Shown here piece after piece: positions 7,799 through 17,077 of a stretch of 64,000 nucleotides of DNA (position 1 is its first letter; every line of letters begins with the position of its first letter). The DNA lies in assembly GCA_023460995.1 (NCBI GenBank), contig JAEWOE010000007.1, forward strand, positions 1 through 64,000, written 5' to 3'. Origin of the DNA: Bacillota bacterium (GTDB lineage Bacteria; Bacillota_I; Bacilli_A; RF39; UBA660). The translations under genes and the position numbers were made by a program. The notes under the pieces are model-generated. The model did no database searches. It was not told where the DNA came from and was given only the letters and a program-made list of their open reading frames with translations.

Positions 7799-8464
7799 TT
7801 AAGCATTGTAAGAATATTTTATTGTAAACGTTGGGTCAATTCTATAATTGAATGCCACAATTTGTTTACGTGTTTGCTGAAATAGTATTTCTGGTGGTAT
7901 AGGATTACCATTACTATCTATTCCCAGTGTTTCAGTAGCATTTATTTGAGCATCAATAGGTGCTACTACAGTTAATTTAACTTCGTCTCCCCCGTCTTGA
8001 ATAACAAATCCATGAAACGGAAGTACAATCTTTAACTCAAATGTGTTTGGGGCTACAGGGAAAAGCTTGTAATCATAAGACAATAAGTATACATTAGTAG
8101 TCCCCTCAATTGGCTTCAATGCTGTTTTAGACATAACAGAAATCAAAGCAAGATTTAAAATGTCTTTCTTGGTTTCTTCTTGATTTTCAGCTTGTGCTTG
8201 TTGTAGAGCATCTGAAGCATCGTTGATTTTTTCTAACATTAATGAGTTGTGGATTGGAGTAAGAGTAATGTTGTTTTGTTCAAAAATAGATTTGAACATT
8301 GGGTCGATTGGTTTAGCATTAGGTATAAACCATGTATCGTCCGATGGAATTGGTTGGTCTGATACAATAAGTGTTTCAATGTGAACTAAGTCAAATTGAC
8401 CACCATTATGTCTAGACGTTCTGTGAATTGTTGCAGTTAAGTCCTGCAAAGTTAAATTGGTCAT
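7799..8464 (-). CDS. hypothetical beta-rich phage protein on the opposite strand (221 aa)
   Basis: Not recognised. The start ATG at 8464 has AAGGAGG well placed; the longer frame to 8494 adds ten residues before the ribosome site and is rejected. The middle (residues ~75-100) is Ala/Gln/Glu-rich helix. The C-terminal half is beta-rich with Pro and hydrophobic strands (FELKIVLPFHGFVIQDGG), like a virion or decoration protein. It is one of only two larger minus-strand genes outside the maintenance region in the first 28 kb, so it may be separately expressed, as cargo or morons are. Confidence 0.6.
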   Translation of the reverse strand: MTNLTLQDLTATIHRTSRHNGGQFDLVHIETLIVSDQPIPSDDTWFIPNAKPIDPMFKSIFEQNNITLTPIHNSLMLEKINDASDALQQAQAENQEETKKDILNLALISVMSKTALKPIEGTTNVYLLSYDYKLFPVAPNTFELKIVLPFHGFVIQDGGDEVKLTVVAPIDAQINATETLGIDSNGNPIPPEILFQQTRKQIVAFNYRIDPTFTIKYSYNA

Positions 8465-8645
8465 CTTTTGTGACCTCCTTGTAATAAGATTCATAGAATC
8501 TATAAGACTCTATGTAATTATCTATGAACAATATACAAGGCAATATTAATCAATATGTATCATTAACATGGTTAATTTTACAGTAATCATCACAAATTGT
8601 CAATATGATTATAATTAAATATTAATATAAATTTTGTTAGAATAT

Positions 8646-8730
8646 TACAGAGTGTTGCCGACGGGTGACGTGGCTCTGTTTTAGATATATTTTATGGGTA
8701 GTCCTACCTCCGTGGGACTACTCTTTCTAT
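8646..8730 (+). other. noncoding leader with two hairpins before the homing endonuclease
   Basis: The stretch 8495-8768 has no credible gene. It holds ACAGAG/CTCTGT arms with a GC-rich interior (8647-8679) and a second hairpin GTAGTCC (8698-8704) with GGACTAC (8715-8721) followed by a pyrimidine-rich tail. It is notably more GC-rich than its surroundings. A structured leader or terminator is likely. A group I intron remnant is possible but no core elements were recognised. Confidence 0.45.
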
Positions 8731-8768
8731 TTATACGGAGGAAATTTAATTAAACGGAGGAATGTATT

Positions 8769-10583
8769 ATGTGTCATGAATGTAAAGAAGTAGAAACTAA
8801 AGTATGTAAAATATGTAGTGAAGAAAAACCTGCAAATGAGTTTTTATCAAATCAAAATATTTGTAAAGTTTGCGATTACTTTAAACGCCATAAAAATATA
8901 ATAATCAAAGAAAATTGGACAATAGAAGAATATAGAATTATATTAGATAATTTACTTAACAGAAAAGTTGAATATATAAATGAAATTTGTAAATATCTGA
9001 ATAATAAATCATTAGAACAATTATGTTTATTGTTAAACAGTGATTTAAAAATAGCAGGTAAAACTCCTATAAGAATTAAAGGAAAATGTGTAAACTGTAA
9101 CATTGATATTAGTATAAAATTGTATCAGTTTCTAGACAAACAACAACATTTTTGTAGTTATAAATGCAATGGTGAATATCAAGCAAATATTAATAATCAA
9201 GACAAAATAATATTGCATAAGAGAATATGTCAATATTGTGGTATAGAATTCGAAGTATCTACTGGTAAAGTTACTGCTAGCAAAGATAAATATTGTTCTC
9301 CTAAATGTAGCCAAGAAAGTAGAATAAATAAAATTAAATTTAATTGCGAATATTGCGGAAAAGAACATGAATTAATTCCATATCAATATAATCGTTCAAA
9401 AAATCATTTTTGTTGTCATGAGTGTGCTGATAAATATAGAAGTGAACAATCAAAAGAAACTAGAATATGTGAAATATGTGAAAAAGAATATAAATGCAAA
9501 ATAATTAGTACTCAAAGATTTTGTTCTACTGAATGTCAAAATATATGGCAGTCACAATATTTAGTCGGAGAAAATTCTAATGGATATAATCATTATTTTT
9601 CTATAGAAGATAGAACAAAACAATGTGAATGGTGCGGTAAGGATTTTTTAGTTAAACCTTATGAAATAGATAATGAAAGTAAAAGATTTTGTTGTAAAGA
9701 ATGTAGACAAGAATGGTTTGAAAAAGTATGGTGTCAACAAGAAGAAAATAAACAAGCTATGAGAGAAAGGTCTATTTATATATTAGAAAATGGATTGGTG
9801 AGTCAGACACAATCTAAACCTCAATTAATAGTAAATGAGTTATTAGATAAAATAAATATTAAATATGTAAATGAAAAGGCATTTGATTATACAGTAGTCG
9901 ATAATTATTTAGTAGATTATAACTTAATAATTGAAGTTATGGGTACATATTGGCATTGTGATAGTAGAAAATATCCAAATATAAATTATGATATACAAGT
10001 AAATAGAATTAGAATGGATAAAATAAAACATACAACTATTTTAAATAACTATAATATTCAAATCTTATATTTATGGGAATATGATATATATAATTATCCT
10101 GATTTATGTCTAAATCTCATAAGAGAATACATAAAGAATAAAGGTATATTACAAAATTATCATTCATGTAATTATACATATAATGGAGATTTAATTTTAA
10201 ATACTAATATAATTGTTCCATATATGGATTGGAATTTTGATGATTTAAAAATGATTATTAATACATCTGTAAAAGAAAAAATGAGTCGTAAACAAATTGA
10301 CAAATGGACTACTTATAATTGTGAGCTGTGTGGGAAAGAAAAGGAACAATTAACCTCTCATTATATTAAGCAAGAACATCATTATTGTAGTAGCAAATGT
10401 AGTTCAGAATCTCGTAAAAATAGACATGTGGTTCATTGTAATAATTGTAATAACGAAATACAAGTCACTAAATATAAGTATGATAAAAATGAAAGATATT
10501 TTTGTAATCAAAATTGTCAACATGAATATCAAAGAAATATAGGATTTAAATTGGATAAAAGTGATTTAAATAATAAAAGTTAG
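8769..10583 (+). CDS. zinc-finger-array homing endonuclease with Vsr/EDxHD-like nuclease
   Basis: 604 aa. An N-terminal array of CxxC...FCxxxC fingers is seen near residues 13-35, 108-133, 152-179, 193-219, 233-255 and 285-312. A nuclease domain follows at ~345-460: SQTQSKPQLIVNELLD, VDYNLIIEVMGTYWHCD, then MDKIKHTTILNNY and ILYLWEYDI. That matches the Vsr-like fold used by some phage homing endonucleases. Two more fingers (CELC...YCSSKC and CNNC...FCNQNC) end the protein. It is a free-standing mobile gene wedged between structural genes, with a terminator behind it. The recognition site is probably in the neighbouring phage DNA of related phages lacking the gene. Confidence 0.8.
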   Translation: MCHECKEVETKVCKICSEEKPANEFLSNQNICKVCDYFKRHKNIIIKENWTIEEYRIILDNLLNRKVEYINEICKYLNNKSLEQLCLLLNSDLKIAGKTPIRIKGKCVNCNIDISIKLYQFLDKQQHFCSYKCNGEYQANINNQDKIILHKRICQYCGIEFEVSTGKVTASKDKYCSPKCSQESRINKIKFNCEYCGKEHELIPYQYNRSKNHFCCHECADKYRSEQSKETRICEICEKEYKCKIISTQRFCSTECQNIWQSQYLVGENSNGYNHYFSIEDRTKQCEWCGKDFLVKPYEIDNESKRFCCKECRQEWFEKVWCQQEENKQAMRERSIYILENGLVSQTQSKPQLIVNELLDKINIKYVNEKAFDYTVVDNYLVDYNLIIEVMGTYWHCDSRKYPNINYDIQVNRIRMDKIKHTTILNNYNIQILYLWEYDIYNYPDLCLNLIREYIKNKGILQNYHSCNYTYNGDLILNTNIIVPYMDWNFDDLKMIINTSVKEKMSRKQIDKWTTYNCELCGKEKEQLTSHYIKQEHHYCSSKCSSESRKNRHVVHCNNCNNEIQVTKYKYDKNERYFCNQNCQHEYQRNIGFKLDKSDLNNKS

Positions 10584-10612
10584 AGAAGGGTGTCTCCCCT
10601 TCTCTTTTATTG
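10582..10612 (+). terminator. Rho-independent terminator
   Basis: A 9-bp GC-containing stem (10582-10590 with 10597-10605) with a T-rich tail closes the homing endonuclease gene. Confidence 0.85.
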
Positions 10613-10641
10613 TATAAAAATAAAAGTGAAAGGGTGATTTT

Positions 10642-13600
10642 ATGGATTCTCTTGATATTAGGATATCTGCAATCTTGGCTTCAGCTAAAGATTCGAATTT
10701 AGATGAGCAAATAAGGAAGTTATCTGGTCAAATTAAAGAGCGATTAGAATTAAAACTAAAAATAGATGCAAGTGATTTACAAGTAGTTGAAAAACAAGTC
10801 AATGAAGCTAAGAAAAAAATAAAAGCCAAATCGGTAATGACCGATTCTTTGTTTATTAACGCAAAAGTTGAGAAACAAGCGGCAGATGAAATCACAGCTA
10901 GACTACGAGAAGTAAAAAAGAATGTAGATGCATTAGCAAAAGTACAAACTCAATATAGTGTAGATGCTAAAGGTAGAAATAAATTAGAAACCGCTACTCT
11001 TACATATTATAATAAAGAACTTGGTCAAACAGTTACAGAAACAATGAAATGGGTTGAAAGTACCCAAAAAGTTAATGATGAATTAAAAAAGATAAAAACA
11101 TTTAGAACTACTGGCTTGAATGCCGTGGATAATACTGCACAAGCTGAAGCAATAAAGCAAGCGACATCTATAAGAGACTTTAATTTTGGTAATTTAATTC
11201 AAGGGGTAAATGCCTCTACTTTTGATTCAAGTAAAGGATTTTCTTCTTATATAAAAGAACAATATGGAGAATCTGCTGAATTAATTGGTAAATTTAATGA
11301 TAAACAATTAAAAACTGGTGAAATAATAACGCAAGCAAATTTTAGAGTTAAAGAAGGTGCTGATAAATGGAGAATGTATCAAGCAACTTTAAACAAAACT
11401 ACTGGCGAAATGCGTTTAATGGACAATGGATTAAAAGATGTTATTAATCGCCAAATGAGTTTTGGTAAAATGTTATCAAATGCATACGAAAAATTTGCAA
11501 TTTGGTCTGTAGCAACTGTTTCATGGTATGGTGCGGTTAATGCTGTAAAAAGTATGATTAGCACAATTCAAGATTTGGATTCTTCAATTGTAGACTTACA
11601 GAAAACAACTGATTTAGCTGGAGAGTCGCTTAATTCATATTTGAATAAAGCATTTCAGGTAGGTTCACAAATTGGTAAAACAGGTAAAGATGTAATTGAT
11701 GCTACAAGTGAATTTTCTAAAGCTGGTTATAATGTCGAGCAATCCCTTGAATTAGCAAAGTCAGCATTGGTTATGACAAATGTAGCAGAAGGAATTGATG
11801 ATGTAACAGAAGCTTCATCTGCACTTATAGCTGTTCTTAAAGGTTATCAAATGGAAGCTAGTAAAGCTATGGATATTACTAGCATGATGAATGAGGTTTC
11901 AAATACTACAGCTACAAATTTTGATGATTTGGCAGATGGTTTACGTAGAACAGCAGGAACGGTTGGGCAAACAGGTACACAAGTACAAGAATTAACAGGT
12001 TTACTTGTAGGTGGTTTTGAACCATTAAGAAACATGGAAATGGTTTCTTCTGGTTTAAATATGATATCTCAAAGATTACGTGGTATTGGTGAAGATGGTG
12101 AAGCTATTGATGGTTTGATGCCAAAATTACAAGATGAATTCATGAATATAGCAAAGATATCAATAGTAGACCCAGAAACAGGTGGACTTCGTAGCACATA
12201 TAATATATTAAAAGATATGGCAACGGTATTCCCTACCCTTACAGAACAGCAGAGACAGTATTTAGGTGAACTTGCGGCTGGAAATAGACAAGTTAAAGTA
12301 CTTAATTCAATTTTAAGCAATTGGCAAAGTGTTGATAAAGCAATTCAAAGTGCAAATAATTCAACTGGTAGTGCATTAAAAGAAAACGAAAAGTATTTAA
12401 ATAGTATTGAAGGTCGTTTATCACAGTTATCTTCTGCATGGCAAAAAATGTCCGTTGGTATGATTGATTCGGACTTGATTAAAGGTGCAATTAGTAGTGT
12501 AACTACTCTAATAAATACTTTTGGTAATCTTCAAACAGTATTACTTTTAATTGGAACAACATTAGCTTTATGGAAAGGTACTGCAATAACAAGTTTCTTT
12601 ACATCATTAGGGAAGTCAGTATTATCAGGAATTACTTCTTTACGAAATTATAATATAGCTTTAGGTTCTACTATTATACTTGAACGTTCATCTGCAACAG
12701 CTACTTTAAGTTTAAATATGGCATTAAAGTCTTTGTGGACAACGATTAAAGCAAATCCATTGGGGTTGATATTAACGGGCGTTACACTGGTAGTTACCGC
12801 AATGGATATATTTAATCAAAAGCAAGAAGAGATTAAACAAAAAGCTGAACAATATACTCAGAAATTACGTGATGAATCTAATGCATTAAATGATTTAAAG
12901 AATCAGTACACAGAAATTTCTCAATCAGGTGATTCAACTACAGAGTCAAAACAGCGTCTTAAATCTATTCAAGACCAATTAATTGAGACTTATGGTATTG
13001 AAGCAAATGCTATAGATTTAGTTAATGGAAAATATAGAGACCAAATAAAGGTTATAGACCAAGCATCTGCCAAAAAATATGAAGAATTAAAACGTTCAAT
13101 GGGGGCATCAGGATTTGAAGCTCAAAGAAACTTGTTTGGAAATAATACTACAGATGTAGATTTAAATTCGTTTTCTTTGTTTAATCCAAAAGCATATAAA
13201 TATGGCTATTTGTCTGCAACCACAGAATTAGACAAAGTATTTACCGACCTGCAAAAACGTTATTCAGATAAGTTTATTTTAGATGATAAAAGTTTATTAA
13301 CTGGAAATAGTACATTTAAAGTGAACGGAACTTTGGAAGATAGAGTTCAAATACTTGGTGAGTTATCTGATGCAGTAACTAAAGTTGCTGAAAAAGATAA
13401 AGACTATGAAGGTATTGCCAATAGTATTGCCAATCAATATTCTACACTTAACGAAAAATTGCAAAAAAATACTGAAATTTGGAATAAGTATGCCGAGGCT
13501 GACTTTTATAGTAATTATAAAGAACAAATTTCCGAAGTTCACGACTTACAAAATCAATTAGTTAATGAGAAAGATAGTAATAAAAAGTCTGCAATTGAAC

Positions 13601-16203
13601 AGCAATTGGGAAAAATTCAATCAAGCATAATTACTGGAAAAGGATATATAACTGGTTATAAGACATTTGTAGATGATTTATTTAATTCTATTGGCGAATC
13701 AAGCGATAATGCATCTGATGGATTAAATAGTCAAAAGCAATCCTTAGAATCTTTACAAAAATCTCTTGATGAAACAACTAAATCAGTCGAGAGTTATGAA
13801 TCTGAATTATCATATCTTAATCAAACTTTAGATGATGTGCACAAAGGAGAAAAATTCAATGGAGAGCAAATAAATGATTTACTTACTAAATATCCAGAGT
13901 TAAGTAAATATATTGTTCAAGTTGGAGATTCTTACAAGATTGAATCTGAAGGATTAGAAATATTAAGGCAAATAAAAACTGATGAATTAAATACTGCTTT
14001 AGATGCGGAAGTTCAAAAAACTAAAGAAGTTATATTACAATCTAGCACAAGACTAACTGCTTATCAAGATGAAATTAACTCAATTAAGGATTTAGCTTCA
14101 GCTCAGGCGGCGATATCAGGGTTAGATTTATCTTATTCAGATTTGTCTTATTCTGAATATATTAAAGTTAAAAGTGCAACTGGTTCTACTAATCCGTATA
14201 AAAATGAAGAAGAATATTTATCGGCACAAGAAGCAAGTAAAGCTTATTTAAAATTAGGTAATCTTTATGATTCAATAGAAAAAAGAAAGAAACTATTAAG
14301 TACTTCTAAATTTGGAACTTCCAGCAAAAATAATTCATCTAAAGACCCATATATTGAATCTTTTGAAAAGGAATTAAATAATCTTCAATATTTACGTGAT
14401 AAAGATAAAATATCCGAAGCAGAATACTATAACCAGCTTGAAAAACTCAATAATAAGTATTTTTTAAATAAGAAAAAATATCTCGATGACTATCGTAAAT
14501 ATGAGATAGAAGTTTATTCTGGTAGAAAGCAACTCGCAGAAAAAGCATTTAATGACGAATTATCACAGTGGAAGGATTTATATGATGATAAGAAACTTAA
14601 TATTGATGCTTACATTGCAAAGGTAACTGCTAGATTAAAATCAAAAGGTTTATCTAGTGAACAGAAGTCTACATTACAGGATTTACTTGGTGACTTAAAT
14701 CTTGATAAAATATCTCTTTCATTTAAACAGTTTGATAATACATTAGAACCTCTTAATGATAAATTGTCTGAACTTGAACATCAATATAAAATGCTAGGAG
14801 ATTCAGATTTAGCAGGTAAAGAAAAAAATCTGAATGAACAATTAGCTGTAAAACAAAAATTGTTTGATACAGTTAATAAGCAAATTACAGAATATACAAA
14901 TTTGATGAAGTCTGCTAAAACTGAAGCTGAGAAAGAGTTATATAAAGAAGAATTATCTAAATTAAATCAGCAACAATATCAGCTTGAAGAAGCAATGATT
15001 GAACGTGCTAATACTATTCGTATTGATTCTATTAATGCTTTAAAAGATGCAGAACAGAAACGTCATGAAGATGTAATGGATAATCTTGACGATGAGTTAG
15101 ATAGATATAAATCTACTATAGATAAAATGATTAAGGAAAGAGATAAACTTCATGATGCTGAAGATTATCAAAGAAACATTGCTAAACAAGATTCAGGAAT
15201 TCAAGCAAAACAAAATGAATTAAATGCATTAGCATTAGATAATTCTGCTGAAGCACAAGCTAGAAAAGCACAACTTAATGCAGAACTCCTTGATTTACAA
15301 GAAAAGAAAGAAGATACTGTTAGAGAACATACAAGAGACCAAGAGAAAGATTTGCTTAATGATTTACTTGATTTGAAAGAAAAGAATATAAAAGACCAGA
15401 AAAAGCTTGAAGATGATAAATATAAAGCTTTCCAATCAAATATTGATAAAATGCTTTCAGGGACACAAGACTTTTATAATCAACAAGATAACATAAGTAA
15501 GCTTTCTATTGATAAGGTTATATCATATTATGATAATCTAAATAAAACAGCTAATGGTGTTTATGACAATCTTATTACCAAATTAAAACAGGCTCAATCT
15601 ATCAATATGGATAATCCAATTACTCCAAATAGTAATATTGATTCTTTAATGCCTTCATATAATAATAACCAAGTTGTACAAATGGCTGATTATCTTAATT
15701 CAAATGGTCATAAGGTTGAATGGAAAAACAATAAAGTTCATATTGATGGAAAGGTTTTTGACCCTTCTGAAATAAAAGCTAGTGGTATTGATAATATTGA
15801 TGGTCATTGGACTGGTACTATTGAAGAAATAAAGAAATTATTATCTAAAAAGGGAATTAATTTTGACCAAGGTGGTACTGCATTTGGAAAAGGGTTTATG
15901 TTCAAGGACGTAATTGAACCAGAAAGAACATTAAGTCCTCAACAAACTAAGATGTTTGATGAACTGGTTAAGAATTTACCAGATATGATGAAGACTATTG
16001 ATATAACAAAGAGTTTAATTCCCAATCTGAGAACATTTAATCCTGCAAACCTCATAAATAATCTTGGTAAGAGTATTCAAATTGATAAAATTGAAACACA
16101 TGTATACCCATCACAAGGTATGGATGAAGAAAGATTAGCATCTTTGGTTGAAAAGAAAATATTTACTAATCTTAACACCAAATTAGCTTTAAATGGTATT
16201 TAA
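10642..16203 (+). CDS. tail tape measure protein (1853 aa)
   Basis: The size, the long coiled-coil stretches and the hydrophobic segments near residues ~625-720 (TVLLLIGTTLALWKG, NPLGLILTGVTLVVTAM) identify the tape measure. It sets tail length and spans the tube before genome ejection. Residues ~300-600 hold the conserved tape-measure core (SSIVDLQKTTDLAGESLNSY). Residues ~1240-1550 are a very long charged coiled coil. The C terminus (FDQGGTAFGKGFMF, ERTLSPQQ) is the usual tip-proximal end. The length suggests a long siphovirus tail. No peptidase motif is evident. Confidence 0.92.
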   Translation: MDSLDIRISAILASAKDSNLDEQIRKLSGQIKERLELKLKIDASDLQVVEKQVNEAKKKIKAKSVMTDSLFINAKVEKQAADEITARLREVKKNVDALAKVQTQYSVDAKGRNKLETATLTYYNKELGQTVTETMKWVESTQKVNDELKKIKTFRTTGLNAVDNTAQAEAIKQATSIRDFNFGNLIQGVNASTFDSSKGFSSYIKEQYGESAELIGKFNDKQLKTGEIITQANFRVKEGADKWRMYQATLNKTTGEMRLMDNGLKDVINRQMSFGKMLSNAYEKFAIWSVATVSWYGAVNAVKSMISTIQDLDSSIVDLQKTTDLAGESLNSYLNKAFQVGSQIGKTGKDVIDATSEFSKAGYNVEQSLELAKSALVMTNVAEGIDDVTEASSALIAVLKGYQMEASKAMDITSMMNEVSNTTATNFDDLADGLRRTAGTVGQTGTQVQELTGLLVGGFEPLRNMEMVSSGLNMISQRLRGIGEDGEAIDGLMPKLQDEFMNIAKISIVDPETGGLRSTYNILKDMATVFPTLTEQQRQYLGELAAGNRQVKVLNSILSNWQSVDKAIQSANNSTGSALKENEKYLNSIEGRLSQLSSAWQKMSVGMIDSDLIKGAISSVTTLINTFGNLQTVLLLIGTTLALWKGTAITSFFTSLGKSVLSGITSLRNYNIALGSTIILERSSATATLSLNMALKSLWTTIKANPLGLILTGVTLVVTAMDIFNQKQEEIKQKAEQYTQKLRDESNALNDLKNQYTEISQSGDSTTESKQRLKSIQDQLIETYGIEANAIDLVNGKYRDQIKVIDQASAKKYEELKRSMGASGFEAQRNLFGNNTTDVDLNSFSLFNPKAYKYGYLSATTELDKVFTDLQKRYSDKFILDDKSLLTGNSTFKVNGTLEDRVQILGELSDAVTKVAEKDKDYEGIANSIANQYSTLNEKLQKNTEIWNKYAEADFYSNYKEQISEVHDLQNQLVNEKDSNKKSAIEQQLGKIQSSIITGKGYITGYKTFVDDLFNSIGESSDNASDGLNSQKQSLESLQKSLDETTKSVESYESELSYLNQTLDDVHKGEKFNGEQINDLLTKYPELSKYIVQVGDSYKIESEGLEILRQIKTDELNTALDAEVQKTKEVILQSSTRLTAYQDEINSIKDLASAQAAISGLDLSYSDLSYSEYIKVKSATGSTNPYKNEEEYLSAQEASKAYLKLGNLYDSIEKRKKLLSTSKFGTSSKNNSSKDPYIESFEKELNNLQYLRDKDKISEAEYYNQLEKLNNKYFLNKKKYLDDYRKYEIEVYSGRKQLAEKAFNDELSQWKDLYDDKKLNIDAYIAKVTARLKSKGLSSEQKSTLQDLLGDLNLDKISLSFKQFDNTLEPLNDKLSELEHQYKMLGDSDLAGKEKNLNEQLAVKQKLFDTVNKQITEYTNLMKSAKTEAEKELYKEELSKLNQQQYQLEEAMIERANTIRIDSINALKDAEQKRHEDVMDNLDDELDRYKSTIDKMIKERDKLHDAEDYQRNIAKQDSGIQAKQNELNALALDNSAEAQARKAQLNAELLDLQEKKEDTVREHTRDQEKDLLNDLLDLKEKNIKDQKKLEDDKYKAFQSNIDKMLSGTQDFYNQQDNISKLSIDKVISYYDNLNKTANGVYDNLITKLKQAQSINMDNPITPNSNIDSLMPSYNNNQVVQMADYLNSNGHKVEWKNNKVHIDGKVFDPSEIKASGIDNIDGHWTGTIEEIKKLLSKKGINFDQGGTAFGKGFMFKDVIEPERTLSPQQTKMFDELVKNLPDMMKTIDITKSLIPNLRTFNPANLINNLGKSIQIDKIETHVYPSQGMDEERLASLVEKKIFTNLNTKLALNGI

Positions 16204-16209
16204 CATTAT

Positions 16210-16244
16210 GGGAAGGGCACTTTTCCCCCTTCCCTATTTTATTT
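16210..16244 (+). terminator. Rho-independent terminator
   Basis: GGGAAGGG (16210-16217) pairs with CCCTTCCC (16227-16234), followed by a T-rich tail, right after the tape measure stop. Confidence 0.85.
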
Positions 16245-16271
16245 CAATCAATACGAAAGGAAGTGATTATA

Positions 16272-17045
16272 ATGCACAGAAGTACACTTTTTAAATGGGA
16301 CAATATTGAATCAAGTGTATTAAAATTGCACAGTATAAAAATTAACATAGATAAGACTAAAGAAAATTTTGTAAGTAGCAGAAATTTAGTAACGGATAGA
16401 ATTAATGATAAATTCTATTTACAAAAGATTGAGAAAGAAGCAATGTCTTTTACTTTGGAATTTGGTTCTGAAGAAATATTCACAGAGGAAAGAATTGAAG
16501 AGTTAGCAAGAATATTTATATTAGACAGATATGCAGATTTAATCACTTATGATAACTTACATATTTATAATTGTATAGCAACTTCATCAGAATTTAATGT
16601 GTATAGTAATGGGTACTCTTTAAGTTTGGATATGGTATGTAGTAGTCCTTATTCTACAAGTCCTTGGATGACTGAAACAAGATATGTAACAACAACTACT
16701 GATATAACTATTAATAATCAAGGGTCTATCCCCTGTTTCCCTATATTTGAGATAATTCCATTAACTACTGGAGCAACAATAAGAATCACTAATCTCACCA
16801 ATGGTGGACAGTGGTTTGAACTCAAGACAGATTCAAATGGACACCAACTCTATAAAGATGAAATAATAAAAATTGATATGGAAAAGAATAAGCTCAATGT
16901 AGATTTAATTAAGACACTTGGACAGTATAGATATTCAAATATCACAGATGGAAGTACTTTCTTTAGTTTAGTTACTGGGAATAACATTCTTAGAGTTAAT
17001 GCGTGTAATTTGAAGATTAAATATCGGTATTTTTATTTGACATAA
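16272..17045 (+). CDS. distal tail protein (Dit, siphovirus tail family)
   Basis: 257 aa from the ATG at 16272, which has AAAGGAAGTGA upstream; a GTG at 16263 lies within the ribosome site and is rejected. The position between tape measure and Tal is that of Dit, which forms the hexameric hub at the tail tip. The sequence fits the family: an N-terminal belt half, then strands such as DRYADLITYDNLHIYNC. A galectin-like second half follows (PCFPIFEIIPLTTGATIRIT, QWFELKTDSNGHQLY). Recognised by context plus pattern. Confidence 0.75.
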   Translation: MHRSTLFKWDNIESSVLKLHSIKINIDKTKENFVSSRNLVTDRINDKFYLQKIEKEAMSFTLEFGSEEIFTEERIEELARIFILDRYADLITYDNLHIYNCIATSSEFNVYSNGYSLSLDMVCSSPYSTSPWMTETRYVTTTTDITINNQGSIPCFPIFEIIPLTTGATIRITNLTNGGQWFELKTDSNGHQLYKDEIIKIDMEKNKLNVDLIKTLGQYRYSNITDGSTFFSLVTGNNILRVNACNLKIKYRYFYLT

Positions 17046-17077
17046 AATAGTTTTATAAATAAGGAGGTGACATTGAA

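Noticed and set aside
8641..8680. Group I intron remnant before the homing endonuclease
   Set aside because: Only a hairpin is seen; no P, Q, R, S core elements and no split host gene around it.
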